From contig NC_079879.1 in NCBI RefSeq assembly GCF_029227915.1, forward strand, positions 33,856,501 through 33,920,500: 64,000 nt of DNA. Direction: 5' to 3'. The notes below the pieces were generated by a model. That model saw only the letters and a program-made list of their open reading frames with translations. It made no database searches and was not told where the DNA came from. A program made the translations under genes and the position numbers. Numbering within the stretch: the stretch's first letter is position 1; each line of letters opens with the position of its first letter. Source of the stretch: Hydractinia symbiolongicarpus. Taxonomy: Eukaryota > Cnidaria > Hydrozoa > Anthoathecata > Hydractiniidae. This document shows, piece after piece, positions 1-12,745 of this stretch.

Positions 1-1508
1 TATAAAAATAATTTGAAACATTTGAACTCTTGAAAAGTGCAGAGACATTTTTGAAAAGAAAAGTGAAAACTTCAGAAAAGTGACTTCATTTACAAAACTA
101 CTTCATTTCCAAATCTCATTCGTGGTTCTTTTAAATTGTGATAGATGTATGTAAAAACAATTTTTTAATAATTTTCCTCAAGTCCCTGTGATTGTTTTGT
201 TTTTTTACTTTTTCTAAAAAAGCCATTTTTTAACTTCAACTTTCGTCTTTAAGATGTAATATTTAGAGAATTGTTGATTTTTTAAAAATAAAAATAAAAT
301 CGCTTTTAGATAAACACGTTGGCTTCAGCACAGTAGCACTTTCTGCAGTTTTGTAAAAGAGATTTGAAATGTAATAGATGGTATAGGAAAAAACAACACG
401 CCTTTCAAGCATACTCATACCGATGGTGATACCTTCACACTTTTAAGGCACTGAATATTCAGAAGGTTGTCCTTTTAAAGTTTATTATTCACAAAGACTT
501 TACTAAGAATACCATAGAAATAGAACTTTTTACGTCGGTTAACATTTTTCTGTGACTTGCAGAAACAGAACAGGATGGCATATATTTTTATAACTGAAAG
601 ATTTGAGGTGGTTTTTTTTTCAGATGGTAATTTCTTTTCGGAAAGGAAAAAACATTCTCCCTTAACTCTTATTCAATTTGAGGTGTGAAAAACCAATCAG
701 AAAAAAAAGTTACTTATTTGGATAAAGTCAATATTTCCTTTCGGAAAATAAATAAATAGTTTCACCATTAGAAAGATCGTCGCTTTTTTAGTATAAATAA
801 CTAATAAAAAAAATTCGATATTTTGATACAATAAAGGTATACCGTCACCTTAAAGTAAAACTTTTGAAGCATACCACCAAACAAAAATGAACTTTTTATG
901 TTAATGTCATGTTCAGCATATTTTTTTGTAACGGTTATATTAAGCATGCTTTATTCTGCGTCAACTGTTTATAAAAATAATATAAATTTTGGGACCAATT
1001 TTCACATAGATAGGTGACACAAAAATTCAATGCCACCATCATGTTCAACATGCTTTTTTATTAAGGATACAGCGTACCTTTTCATTGATAAAATCTTAAC
1101 AATTCATTTTTAAGAAAATAAACAGACAATGTTTAAGAGCTCAGCTTGCCCAGAACATTAATTTTTTAGTTTTGTCTCCATATTTATAAATGCTTCAGCC
1201 TAAAACGCAGGGTGTTATCAAGCAAAAATTTAAACAAAAATGAAAAAATGTTTGTTTTATAATATTTTTCCTTTTTTAATCTTTTTACTGTTAGAAATTT
1301 AGATTTTTCTATTTTAAGTAAATACTCTCTAAATTATAAGCTTTCCAAAGATGTAAAAATCAAAAATTTGACAAAAATTACGATTTGGGTATTTCATCCT
1401 AAACCGAAATATATAAAATCCTAGGACAACAGTTGAGAGACAAAATTGAGGTTTCCTGCTTTGTGGTGTGAGTGTTCAAACCCATTTGGTACCTTGTTAT
1501 CATTTAAG
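1..1508. other. AT-rich non-coding stretch upstream of the DNAJB exon
   Basis: No convincing coding exon is seen. Because the first DNAJB exon in the window starts inside the reading frame, this stretch is probably intron of that gene, and the J-domain start codon lies to the left of the window. It contains relics of a dispersed repeat with the phrase ATGTTCA(A/G)CAT near 908 and 1039, which recurs near 63342. Confidence 0.5.
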
Positions 1509-2937
1509 GTGCTCAGTGATCCGAAGAAGAGGGAAATCTATGACAAGTACGGTGAAGAAGGGTTGAAAGGACAAGCTGGAGGATTTTCTGGTGCTGAATT
1601 TTCCGGATTCAACCCTGGCGACTTTAATTTCTCTGGATTTGATCCACATGAAACATTCCGCAACTTCTTTGGAGACGAAGATCCGTTTAAAGGTGATTGT
1701 CTTTTTTTTGAAATGCGTATGTTGCAGCAACTGTTTAAAGCCTGTAGCTCTCAGTGTGTAGCATCTGCGCATGCGCATTATTTTTTTTTCTTGCTACAAT
1801 GTTTGTACTCTAACAGCTTTCAAGCGTTTGCTAACGAACAACTTTTTTAGCAACTAATAAAAAAACTAAAAGCGCTACAATCATATATGCAATTGTAATT
1901 GAGCATGTTGAGTACGGATGTTTGGACTTTGAGAGTTGCGTACTCCCAACACAGCAGGACTACTCCTGAAAGCTTCTTAAAACTTCTAGAAAAGAATTTA
2001 AAAAACTGCTGGAAAGTTGAACAATTGGAAAAATTTCTAAAAAAATAATTTTGCTTATTTTTTTTGTTTTTTAATTTTAAGCCGTCAGGCTATGGAAGCT
2101 GCTCACAATTTTTTTTTCTTGTTAAAATTTCTGTTTTCGTTTTTATTAAAAAACCATTGAATACTCATGGTTGATCCTTGAAAATTTTTTGAAATGATTT
2201 TTGAAAATGTTTCATGCTTCGTTTTAGATTTAGTTTTTCATTCAGACATTCTTTCTCACTTATATTATTTACCTTTAGATATGTTTGAAAATTTTGGAAG
2301 TTTTGGTGGAGGCATGGGTGGTATGGGAGGCATTGGAGGCATGGGTGGTATGCCGCACATGAGTGCCTTCTCTAGCATGGGTGGCTCCCGCAAAGACCCG
2401 GCTGTTGAACAGAATTTACCGGTTACTTTCGAAGAACTTTTTACCGGTGCAACCAAAAAAATGAAAATAACTCGGAATGTTCTTGTACCTGGGACCAACA
2501 CAACTAGATCCGAACCTAAAATTTTGGAAATAAATATAAAAAGAGGATGGAAAGAAGGAACCAAAATTACTTTCCCCAAAGAAGGAAATCAAACATCTGG
2601 TAGCACTCCGGCTGATATTGTGTTCAAAATCGTTGACAAACCACACAAAACATTCGCTCGAGACGCAGATAATAATTTAATCTATCGACATAAAATTTCG
2701 TTGAAACAAGCACTGACCGGTGTCCACGTTGACGTACCGACGATAGATGGACGCCATATCGGAGTGGAGGTTTCCCAAGCTTCTCCGACTACAAAAAGGA
2801 TTATTAAGGAAGAGGGTCTGCCCCTCCCAAAAACACCTGAAAGGAGAGCAGATCTAATTGTAGAGTTTGAAATTTTATTCCCGAAAAATTTATCACCTGA
2901 TCAGAAAAATTCACTGAAGCAAATTTTACCGGATTAG
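1509..2937 (+). CDS. DNAJB: Class-B Hsp40 co-chaperone (DNAJB1/4/5 type), 3' part only
   Basis: Two coding exons, 1509-1692 and 2279-2937, are joined by a phase-1 intron with GT/AG ends (AAAG|gtgatt and ctttag|ATATG). The first exon encodes the end of a J domain (VLSDPKKREIYDKYGEEGLKG) and a short Gly/Phe-rich stretch. The second begins with a Gly/Met-rich run (FGGGMGGMGGIGGMGGM) and continues through the two C-terminal beta-sandwich substrate-binding domains, ending at TAG 2935-2937. Class-B Hsp40s lack the Cys-rich zinc domain, and none is seen here. The family delivers misfolded clients to Hsp70 in cytosol and nucleus and stimulates its ATPase through the HPD loop of the J domain. The HPD-containing exon is not in the window, so this is a partial gene. 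DNAJB1, B4 and B5 cannot be separated confidently; DNAJB13 is less likely because of the long Gly/Met run. Confidence 0.9.
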
Positions 2938-5583
2938 TTGAAATTAGAAGAAAGAAAATGCTATTAGCATTTGTAGTTACGAATTTATAAAGTATACTTA
3001 AAATTTATATTTTTATTCAAAAGTATTTTCGTTTAGTGGAACCATTAAGAAAAGAACGTTTTTACAGAAGAAACTTTTGCAGTTTTTGCTGAAAATTTGG
3101 CAGAACCGCCAATTTTTTTTACTTTTTATTTTTACCTCAAAAGTTTCCTGCAAAATGCGAATATATTACAGTAACCCTGTATCCCAAAAGTTTCCTCCAC
3201 AAACACCTTCCCTTAAGAGCTTCGCCTGTAATATTTCTTTACACGTAAGAAACAGTTTTTACATTCAAGCTATGTAATTCTTAACTAAATATTTTCAGAA
3301 CTTGGTTCCTTTGAAATGCTTTTTGGAAAGAGCTTTATTTGTAGAGCATTTATAGAGTAAGTTTTCCCGTCCTAAATTTTTTTAAATATTTTGCAAGTAA
3401 TCGCAGTTCACAGTACCATCAATCTCAGCCTCATGTTTCTTTCATTGTTTCTTAAAAAAATCTTGACAGTTGTTTTCACCGCTTTGTGAAATCAGAAAAA
3501 ATTCTTTGTTAAGTATTGTAATTATACCTTTCTCACACTAGTGTTAATACCATTCATACCAAGAAGTTTTTGTGTTAAAATTTAAGTACCAAAAAATTAC
3601 GTTTCTTTATGTTTCGTATGAAAATGAAACTGACGTTTTTATCAATCTCGTCCCCAGGGTTTCTTTTTCCCTTAGTAACTACTTCTTTCGCGCCAGCCAC
3701 ATATCAGAAAGAGAAAAAGAATCCCTGGGAACGAGATTGACGTTTTTATAAGAGTGTTACTTTTTATTTATTTGTAAGTATTTGGTTACCGCCTCCTCCT
3801 TAGTTCCACTTGAACTTGTGTTGACGTGTACGTTATCATCACACGTTTTATGGTTACGTACGGCGTGAATAAATTCTTTCTAGACAATTAATCTTTTTTT
3901 CACGCTTAAACCACAGTACACTCGCGTTGGGTGGGACTTTTACTAATTGGGATCAAACAGGAAAAGATTGTAATGTATAATCTCTAGCCATGTGTCATTA
4001 ATTTTTTTGATATCAACGAATGTAGGAGCCTTAAATTTGCTTGCAAGCTTGGAAGATTTTTTAAGTTGGCTATGATTTCGCGTAAAAGAACTTTTGCGTT
4101 TTGCTTTATTGAAATGTCTAAAGGAAGAAACTTCCGCGAAAAAGGGCAAAAACGAAAAGTCACTTTATTTTGCATTTCAAGTTTTAATTTTCAAGCTTTT
4201 TTTCTTTCAATAAAAACTTTCAAGAGGACAATGAAAATTATATTAATCGTGAATGTCAATGATTATTTTCTTTCATTTGAACATTTTCTCTACCTTATTC
4301 CCTAACTTCTTTTCTTCTCGTCTTCCTTTCTCTCTCTGATACGCTCACTTGAAATTTAAAAAGAAAATGAGACTGATACACGGCTGTTTTTCGTCTTCTC
4401 TTTATTGCCGTTATAGTTTCAAGGACGCTGAAGTAAAAAATCGGCAAAAAATGAAAAAGGCCAAACAAAAAAGAAAAGTCGGAAAAACATGGTGATCGGT
4501 AAAAAAATCGATAAGATTTGTTAGTCGGCAAAAAATCAATAGTCACTTAGCAAAAATTTAGTCACTTTAGCCGGCTTTTTTAAAAGGTGACACCCAAAGG
4601 ATAACAAAACTCGAAGATACGAAATCTTTATGCATGTTAAGGCTGGAGTTTTAAAAATCGTGTTATATAAACAAAAATATAAACATTCTTTTTGACCAAA
4701 ATTGACTGTTTCGTGTTATAAAAGCTGCGGTGACAGATATTACGTTAGAAAGTGTATGAATAGAAATATTGAATAAACGTGGTCAAGCTTAATGTGATTT
4801 TTCCATTTGTCGCATCTCTTCGAATAAGTGCGCTCATAATAAGCGCTTACTTGAGTGCCGGAAATATTTAATAAGACATCTTTTTCAAGCAAGTTATGTA
4901 TATACATCTTTCAATCCGCAATCCTTGTGAAATTGATTTTATTTGGCAGTTCGTTGTGTTTTTTTCACACGAAATATATTGATAAAAAATTATATTTCAC
5001 CTTTCTATAGTAGAACCTCCCCGAAGTGGACACTCGCGAGACAAAATTTTTATTTTTATCAATGACATTTTAAATTCAATATAGATCTGTTCTGTGTTTT
5101 TTAGGATCTTACAGTCCAGGTTACCTTGTGAGGAGAAAAAACCACTCTCTGTTTTATAGCAGATATCTGCGTTAAAGAACTTCCACTGTGTTACTCGTTC
5201 CTTTATATTTTTTAAGCATGCCTTTTCAAAACATTACTGTGTGTGTGCGAGAGAGATAAACTCCTAAATGTATGCAGTCGAGTCCCGCCTTTTTAAACTT
5301 TTAATGGGGATCGAATCCATATCCAATTTAAAAAACGCATATTTTTTTTTTTTTTCAAGCAAATTTAACGCCCCTATAAGTCGTTGTTTTCAAAACGAAT
5401 AATGACACGTGTGTGGATATTATTAATATTTATACAATTTTTTTCCCTTTTTTCAGTTTATCAATTTATTACAATAACTTTTGTCTATTTCTTTCTCTTT
5501 GACAAGCTAAACATTTCTCTAATATCGTTATTTCCTCCAATACTTGTCGCAGCTTTCTTCTTTATCCTATTTTGCGCTGAAAC
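2938..5583. other. Intergenic, repeat-bearing
   Basis: No recognisable gene. It holds one well-defined MITE (3642-3740) and, around 4075-4165, a fragment of the CGCGAAA-type repeat also found at 5842 and 58540. The rest is AT-rich sequence with short chance ORFs. Confidence 0.5.
3634..3748. mobile_element. 99 bp palindromic MITE with 8 bp target duplication
   Basis: The element 3642-3740 has inverted ends, TCAATCTCGTCCCCAGGG at the left and CCCTGGGAACGAGATTGA at the right. It is flanked by perfect 8 bp direct repeats CGTTTTTA at 3634-3641 and 3741-3748. An 8 bp duplication is what hAT-superfamily transposases make, so a non-autonomous hAT element is the likely origin (inference). Related relics sit at 10865-10963 and 62405-62484, with single ends near 8380 and 44331. 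Confidence 0.8.
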
Positions 5584-5753
5584 AGACGGAGTGTTCAATG
5601 TTGGGTGACGATGACAGGCAAGTCGATAACAATAGTCATCTACTAACCGTTTGTGATGTCACGATAGAAGAATTTGAGGTGTTATGTGGGAGCAAAATTC
5701 AGCGGTACATTGATGAAGATGGAGAAACCGATGACGAAACTGATTCTGAGTGA
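5584..5753 (+). CDS. Possible terminal exon, acidic C-terminus, unidentified
   Basis: A short open stretch follows a pyrimidine-rich tract and a possible acceptor (gctgaaacag) and ends at TGA 5751-5753. The in-frame ATG at 5598 would give a roughly 51-residue peptide rich in Asp and Glu at its end (DEDGETDDETDSE). Residue composition is less AT-driven than in neighbouring chance ORFs, which is the only reason to list it. I recognise no family. It could be the last exon of a gene or of a transposon ORF; no upstream partner exon was found in the preceding 2.5 kb. Confidence 0.22.
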
Positions 5754-6789
5754 AAAGTTAAAGTTCTATTTTTTTAAGTTAAAGCTAGAAAAGTTATAAT
5801 TTTTTTTCTTTAATTTTTTTTTGCTTATTTGCCAAAGTTTTTTTACACGAAAATAACCTTTGTCTTTAATTCGCGAAAGTTTTTTCCACAAAATTTGTTC
5901 CAAAAACAGCAAAACGCGAAGTTTATTCCATAAATTTCTCGTCTTTTTTTTGATACGCGAAAGTTTCTGCCCGCGAAAGTATCTAAAGCAATCGATTTAT
6001 AAAAAAATAAAACTCTTCGAAAGATTGAAAACGTTCGAAAATTAGAAAACTGAAATAGCGTTCGAAACATAATATTCGTGATGAGCTGGTTTCCATGAAT
6101 GGCATATTCTGAAAAGCTCGAGATAACGAATAGGGCCTAAAAATTAGTTTGACATAGCAGAAAAATTTTAGTTCGCGAGGCTGTGCATGCTGACAGGACC
6201 AACGCTTTTGTTTGAGATAGGGAATGCTCGAGATAACGACAGTCAAATGTAGTTTTACAAACGGATTTTTTATAAGACAAATCCGAAAATTAAAAGTAAT
6301 ATTTATGTGTGCAAATATTCATTCTATTGATAATGTCTTCATCAAAAACCTTAGATGTCAAGTGATTCCACCAATGTTGGATTCTGATACCTCGAACCTC
6401 AAGCGAGATGTCATTTTTTCAAACTGAAGCGTGAACATCGCTAATAAACTCTCGTTGATCTTAGCTATTTATATAATTACTTCGCCGCGTGTGACCGAGG
6501 AACTACGTCGCTAATCTTATTGTTGTCTTTGTCAATGTTTAAAAAACGGAATGACTTTGTTTACATAAAAGCATAGTAGATGATCACTACGAAAATAAAA
6601 GACGGATTATATGCAAAGAGTAGAATAACACAAAAATGTTAACAGATGATTCAAAATATTACACTGTGGTTAGTGTCGCGTTGTTAGATTATTAAAAGTT
6701 TTCGTTGAAATGACTAATATTTTATAAATTGCTTGAAAGTTTTTAAAAGAGTTAAGCACGTAAAATTAAATAGTTATTTTTGATTTATC
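5754..6789. other. Intergenic upstream of the SUEL-lectin gene
   Basis: It contains the CGCGAAAG-type repeat at 5842-5990 and otherwise AT-rich sequence. The promoter and 5' UTR of the gene starting at 6790 should lie in the last few hundred bases, but no TATA box or initiator stands out. Confidence 0.4.
5842..5990. repeat. Dispersed CGCGAAAGTTT repeat, copy 1
   Basis: The segment carries TACACGAAAAT, TTCGCGAAAGTTTTTTCCAC, GATACGCGAAAGTTTCTGCC and CGCGAAAGTATC in order. The same order of phrases, partly diverged, recurs at about 58540-59085, so this is an interspersed element rather than a local satellite. No coding capacity was seen. Confidence 0.6.
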
Positions 6790-9700
6790 ATGAATTTTGT
6801 TTGCCTGCTGTGGTTTTTTGCAAGTTTTTTTGAAGCAATCAAAACCGGTATGTAGCAAACTTTATATTGTTCATATTTTTGTGTATTGTAAAAAAAAAGT
6901 GTCGAAACATTTTTTATTATGGTTTTTTATCGGGCTCTTGCTGTAGTCAGTAGTTCGCTATTCATTGATCGTACATTGGTAGCTTCCAAAAATCAGGTAA
7001 CTGTCGATAATACTCGTAACTAGTAACTAGTTACGTTTTTTTGCACTCACAAGTTTATGAATAGTTGAGCTAATGTTATATCGGTGGTAACGATTTTATC
7101 GAAATAGGCCACTTCATTACAAGTTCATCGGCAGTTTTCATATTTTTGTGGTTCTGAATTTATCGGAATTTATTTTTACAATATGCTTGATAGTTTTGCC
7201 TCAACAAAATAACCGTTCACTGTATATCAAAATGTTTTTGTGTTGATTCAACAATCTTCTGTTTTTGTTGTTGCTGTCAGATGATCGCAAACGACAATTA
7301 AGTTGGATGTAACTTGCTTACTAAAAACATATTTTTTGCCGACATGGTTTTTTCCTTTAGTTTCTAAAAATATTTTTGAATCAGGATGAATAAGCTTTGC
7401 AAAAACAAAGTATGTGCGCGGATCAGAGAAAAACGTTTTCAAAAAATATGCAATTAAAATATAATCGGTCCCGATTAAATTTTTCTCCTTAGTATTAACA
7501 TTCCCGCCAAAGTATTTTATTTATATTCTCGCTCATCAACTACTCTTTTGTAATAACTAATTAGTTTCTTTGAACGATAATTACTTTCCACATCATCCGT
7601 ACAGAAACTCTTGATGGAACACAGCTCCTCCGACACTTATCTCGATACATCAGACTTAATTTAGTTCACTATCAGATTTGCATTTTGTATTTTAATTGCA
7701 GGATAACACGGAAAAGTTCCACCGCAGGTTTTGCTGCAAAACAAACAAAACGTCGAACTGACTCATGTACCATTTTCACGAAACTTTAAGGGCATAAAAA
7801 CCACTGAAATAAAAGAGAAGGGAATAAAAGTACGAAACTTTTTATATTATCTCGCAGGAACTAGGTAAATGAAACCTCAGAGGGTAGAAATAGCGATTCT
7901 ATCTTCCTATACAAAACTAATAACTTTCGCTACGTACAAGTTACATACAAGTGTGTAACAAGAATAGCGCGTGAATGCCATATGTCACTTAAAAAAGGGA
8001 ACGATCAGGCTAGCATGTAAAAAAGGGTTACAAAACAACGAAGTGATTTCCTTGACACTTAGAGGTCATAAAAGTGCAGAAATAAAAAAAAGCGAAAAGC
8101 TTAGAACTTTATCAGTTCCTCAAAAAATTTAGAATTTGTTTACAACAGCACAGGGTAAATTGATCAAAGTTTTGAAACCGCACCAAATACATTACGCACT
8201 TAAAAAATCGCTTTACTGATTCATTTCGACAATTTTTATGGTTTTTTTTATTTGAAAGAAATGGCTGAAACATATGTCCTCCTTTTTTATTTTTAACGCA
8301 AGTATGAAATGTTTTGCGGCTAAACGTCCTAGGTAGCGCCCCATTCTGCATCAAGACCCTGATAAAAAGAGACAAGATAATATGGGGACGAGGTTAAAGT
8401 TTTAAGAAGTTTTTTTAACACAAGAAAACATTCCTAAATACACTTTCGCTTTTCAAGTATCAATTTCATGCCAAAAAAAATTATGGGAGATAAGAAATTC
8501 TAAAAATACTAATTTTAATTATGTTTCGTTTTTTATAAGGTCAAGACATGCTGACGCCTAAAACAGTATCGTAGCACCTGAGTTACATCATCTCTTCTTG
8601 GGATATCCATAATTATAGGTTTAGTTATTAGGAACTTCCCAAACACGTAGAGAGGGACGAAGTTACAAAATAGGGGTTTTTGTTTTTCATAACCCTTCCT
8701 AAATGTTTGTCGTTATTTTAATTAATCTAATTAATCATCACTATGAATTGTAATTATGCAAATGACGCTAATTAGCCCTCTTAATGTGAATTTAAACAGT
8801 TTTGTTATGGACCCCTCCTGACAGTTAAGCTAACCCGTGCTGTGTGTTCCCTCAATGAAAGAGAAAGAAATGTAATTAAAATTGCGATTGGATGACGTAG
8901 ATATTTATTCCTTAACACATGTTATGTTTTACATAAGCTCAGCTCATCCCTGTGTAACGCTTTTCACGAGCGGCAGAAATATAAAGAGTTCTTTAGCCCA
9001 TTATATAAGCTGTGCTGTGCCGAGTCAAACGCACAAAATTCTGTCAAGTTCTTCTCGAAACAGCTTATAAAACCAATATCTACCCGTGCTGCACAGCAGA
9101 CAGATTAATTAAAGTCAATTAATTTAAAAAGACGCCTAAATCCGTCTTATTTATATAAAAAACAATTTCAACTGTTAACTCCCAAAATATTGAGAAGGTA
9201 AAAAGGTATATCGATAGATGGACAGATTTCTTGCTGAAAGTATGTTGAAGATATAACACAGGGGTCTGAGGGTATGAATTTTTAGAAAACACTCTTTAAA
9301 CTTGACACTGAACTCAAAGTTTATGTTTCTTATATTAAAAAACGTAATTATTTTACACTTGGCGCTTCATGCTATCGCCAAACACTTTATTGATATATTT
9401 TCTGTGTAATCTTGGCAGATTATCAAAGTCATAAAAACATGAGTAAATGACAGTTTGTGTGTGTTTGTGTCTTAGTGTTGCGAATCAAATTTATTGTTCA
9501 TTGATCATTTTCACATATATTTACCGTCAGCGTTTATAGATTGTGATCTCGTTATTTCTAATGCGCTCTTGTTGATCTTCACAGTTTGAAAATCGTTCAC
9601 AGACAGTGTAAGTGGCTGTGACGCATTGCTTTAAGTTTTACACCGTTGTTTTAAGTGGTTTTCAAGCATTACTTTGAGTTTTACACTGTTTCGTTTGCAA

Positions 9701-12700
9701 GTAGTTGAAGTATCCAACGTTATTATTAACATTACATTTTAAGTGATTTTCAGCGTAAAACTTCAATACCCAAAAGAGAGTATTTGATTTCGGAATTTTC
9801 TCTGCTTTTTACCTATTTTACTCCTATATAATTCGACAAGGAACGTTAAAATAAACTTTCAGGAAACAAAAATATAACAAACAAAGCTATTTATACAGAT
9901 AACAGAAGAGCGTATATTCACGTAGTTTACAATCTTAATAAAATATTTGCGGGAAAAGGGGCAAATTTCAAAGAAGTCAACGCCGTTCCATAACATGCGC
10001 GCATTTTCATTTAAAAAATAAATCACTTGTCAATATTTGCGGCAGACTTTGGATTTATTTGGTTAGGCTCCCAGCTTTAAAGAATGGAAATTTTGATGAC
10101 GTCAGCATGACTCCTTTAACCTATTTCCAGAGCCTTCTATGGCCGTTGAGGTGTTTCGTAATGCGCGTGTGTTAGAATAATCAACTAGAGCGTCTAAGAT
10201 TGTAGTGTAGTTTAATGGGCCTGATTTTTACAACTTCGTATCGTAATCTAGTGACAAATATACCAGAGACACACTTACAGCAACCTCGGTTCCAGAGCTT
10301 ACGGCAGAGGTTACGGTTACATTCCAAAAAACTTCATCTTTTCAGTTAAAAAATATTTAAAAGATAATCTTTGTTTGTTTTTTTTCTACTGAAGATCCAG
10401 TAATCACACTTTAATCTGAAAATCTGACTAAATTGAAAATAATTCCCTTTTAATCACAACTATTTATCTAGAAAATCTGAATTCCCAACCGACCAGTTAA
10501 AGAATGAAAATTATTTTTACATTTAGAATCGATTCTTACGACAATATGCTTTGGAGATGTTAAAACACTAACATGTGAAGATGGAAACGAAGTTGTCATA
10601 CAGGGAGCTTTCTACAAACCTCTCAATAAAAATTCCTCTCTATGTATGCACGCCAATAACAGCGTGCCACCGTGTCGAGTGCCTCGATTAGAAAATTTCC
10701 TAGGAAGTAACTGCCATGGTAAAAACGAATGTTTGTTGGAGTATCAAGACAAAACTGGTGTACAGAAAGGGGATTGTCAATCAACATTGTATTTAAACAT
10801 AGAGTACAAATGCGGTAAGTGTTGATTTCGAACAAGACCTATAGTTTCAAATTGCGATTTTAATGAAACTTCGTTTCCAGTGCTTCTTTTCTCTCCACTG
10901 TCTCATATCTCCAATTCCTGATCCCAATATAAAAGACCAGGATGCCCTGGGAACAAGATTGATGCTGATTTGACGTAAAACGACTGTAATAAAAACACAA
11001 AACTCGCTAGAGACTCAACCTCGTCGTCAGGACTCTTTTACGCCTATGATTTTTGACAGGACAGCTTCGTAGTAACGTCACGTTAGAATATTATGGACGT
11101 GGGAGAGTCCTGAGGATGAGATTGCTTGCGACATTTAGTTTAAACACTCACATGTTTACAGAAACTAAATCCAGACCCTTTTCATTTAACGTTCTCCCCA
11201 ATTTCGTCGATAATACAAAAAACACGATAATATTTAGTGCATACCCGTAATATTTCTATATCAAGATGGCAGTTTGAAAAAAGCGCGCAAAAATATCCTA
11301 ACCAGGAGAAATATTTTGGACAGCAGTAAAGAAATTTTCTTGCTTAAGAAAAGCTTGATGGCTACCATAAAAAATTTGTCGGAGGAAATTTCCTATTTAA
11401 TATGTACCATTAAGATGTTTACTGTTTTTGCTTTAGTTGAGCAAAATGAAAACGAGACAGAGAACATCCTTCTTCAACATTCAACATCAAAATTTACACC
11501 AACATCGGTAACTGACACCGTCACTTCGAAAGACACAGGTTACAAAGGCTTTGGATATTTATCTTTGGCACGTTTGTTTCTGGAGTTTAAATTGATGACA
11601 TCTTATATAGCAGGTATGCCATACCACAAAGTACTTCATGAAAATGTTTTTTTCTCAACTTAATATATTATTCGATATTCGATTAAGCTCGGGGGACAAA
11701 AGGAGCTACTAGTGTAGTCCCTTTTCTTTTCTCATGAAGTAGATATATTTCATAGGAGACATCTTAATTTATGTTAAATTTCACTACTGTCACTGTGTTG
11801 AAGGCTTTCAAAATAATCTGAGCTTGAAGGCAACGTTGAGTTTTTTCTATTTTTTATTGGATAGACCACCATCGTTACGCAATCCTGTACGGGATGATAA
11901 GCCTTGCTGTTGGAATGTTGTTCTTTATCCTCTTCGTGGCTTGTTTAATGTTATGTGGGAGATGTTGCAAAAAAAGCGGAAAATTTGATGTCGAAGATGG
12001 CGAACGTTCGATCGAAGTTTCGGCACCTGTCACTCCGGCTACGATTCCACCGTCAAATTTCGAGACGGTATTAGTGACCCGTCAAAACGGTGTGCCGTTA
12101 TCGGAAACTACATTGAGTAGCGACAGTACGTTAACAACGCGAAGGTCATCGAATGGAAAAACGGACCATCACGTTATAAGCACGATACGGAGAACTCACT
12201 CGATCGATGAAGGAACACAAACGGACCACGAGGACATCGAATCTATCGATCTTAAGCCACAGACGCTTTCGTTTGAAGAAGAGAAAGAGCTCGGTCACCT
12301 TGTCAACACAATGAACTTTTACAACCGTCGTTTGGACGACGATTTTTACATTCCACCAAAAAAGAACACACAGGTTAAAAACATCAATAACCCTCAAGAT
12401 CGAACGAGGTTTTTTTATTCCAAACCGTCTGATACAAAACCATTGTTAACTCAGCCAAATTCTTCGAGTGATAATTACTCGCCAAATGAAGATTATTCGT
12501 CTGACGAAAGAACGAAGTTTCTTTCGCATAAGAAATATAAATTGCGAAATCCATCGGAAGTTTCGTATGAAACCAGTACCAGCAACGCCAGCGATGGCAG
12601 TACAGACCCTTACTCGCCTGATTCTATATTTAACGGTGATACTTTAAGACATAATTCGAGGCCACGTACACCACGGACTCCCAAACTCGGGGTGCGAGGG

Positions 12701-12745
12701 GATGGCTTTGATTTTATACAAAATGGATCAAGACACAAAAATTAA
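6790..12745 (+). CDS. Single-pass membrane protein with one SUEL (galactose/rhamnose-binding lectin) domain, EVA-1-like
   Basis: Four coding exons, 6790-6847, 10527-10814, 11437-11613 and 11865-12745, give 467 residues. All introns are phase 1 with GT/AG ends. Exon 1 is a signal peptide (MNFVCLLWFFASFFEA). Exon 2 is a complete SUEL domain (residues about 20-115) with eight cysteines, starting ICFGDVKTLTCEDG and ending GDCQSTLYLNIEYKC. Exon 3 is a short linker. Exon 4 opens with a membrane segment (about 180-206; LYGMISLAVGMLFFILFVAC) followed by Cys/Lys residues and a 260-residue Ser/Thr-rich cytoplasmic tail containing TRRSS, SPDS and PRTPRTPK phosphosite-like motifs. SUEL plus one membrane pass is the plan of EVA-1/EVA1C, a receptor partner in axon guidance, but EVA1C has two SUEL domains and this has one. 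Sugar specificity cannot be read from sequence. It converges with CHAF1B. Confidence 0.85.
10865..10963. repeat. Relic of the CTCGTCCCCAGGG-type MITE
   Basis: Inverted ends CTTCGTTTCCAG and CTGGGAACAAGATTGA lie about 100 bp apart in an intron of the SUEL gene. This matches the size and ends of the intact MITE at 3642-3740, with more divergence and no clear target duplication. Confidence 0.5.

Noticed and set aside
10623-10835. Minus-strand 70-codon frame
   Set aside because: It is antisense to the SUEL lectin exon.
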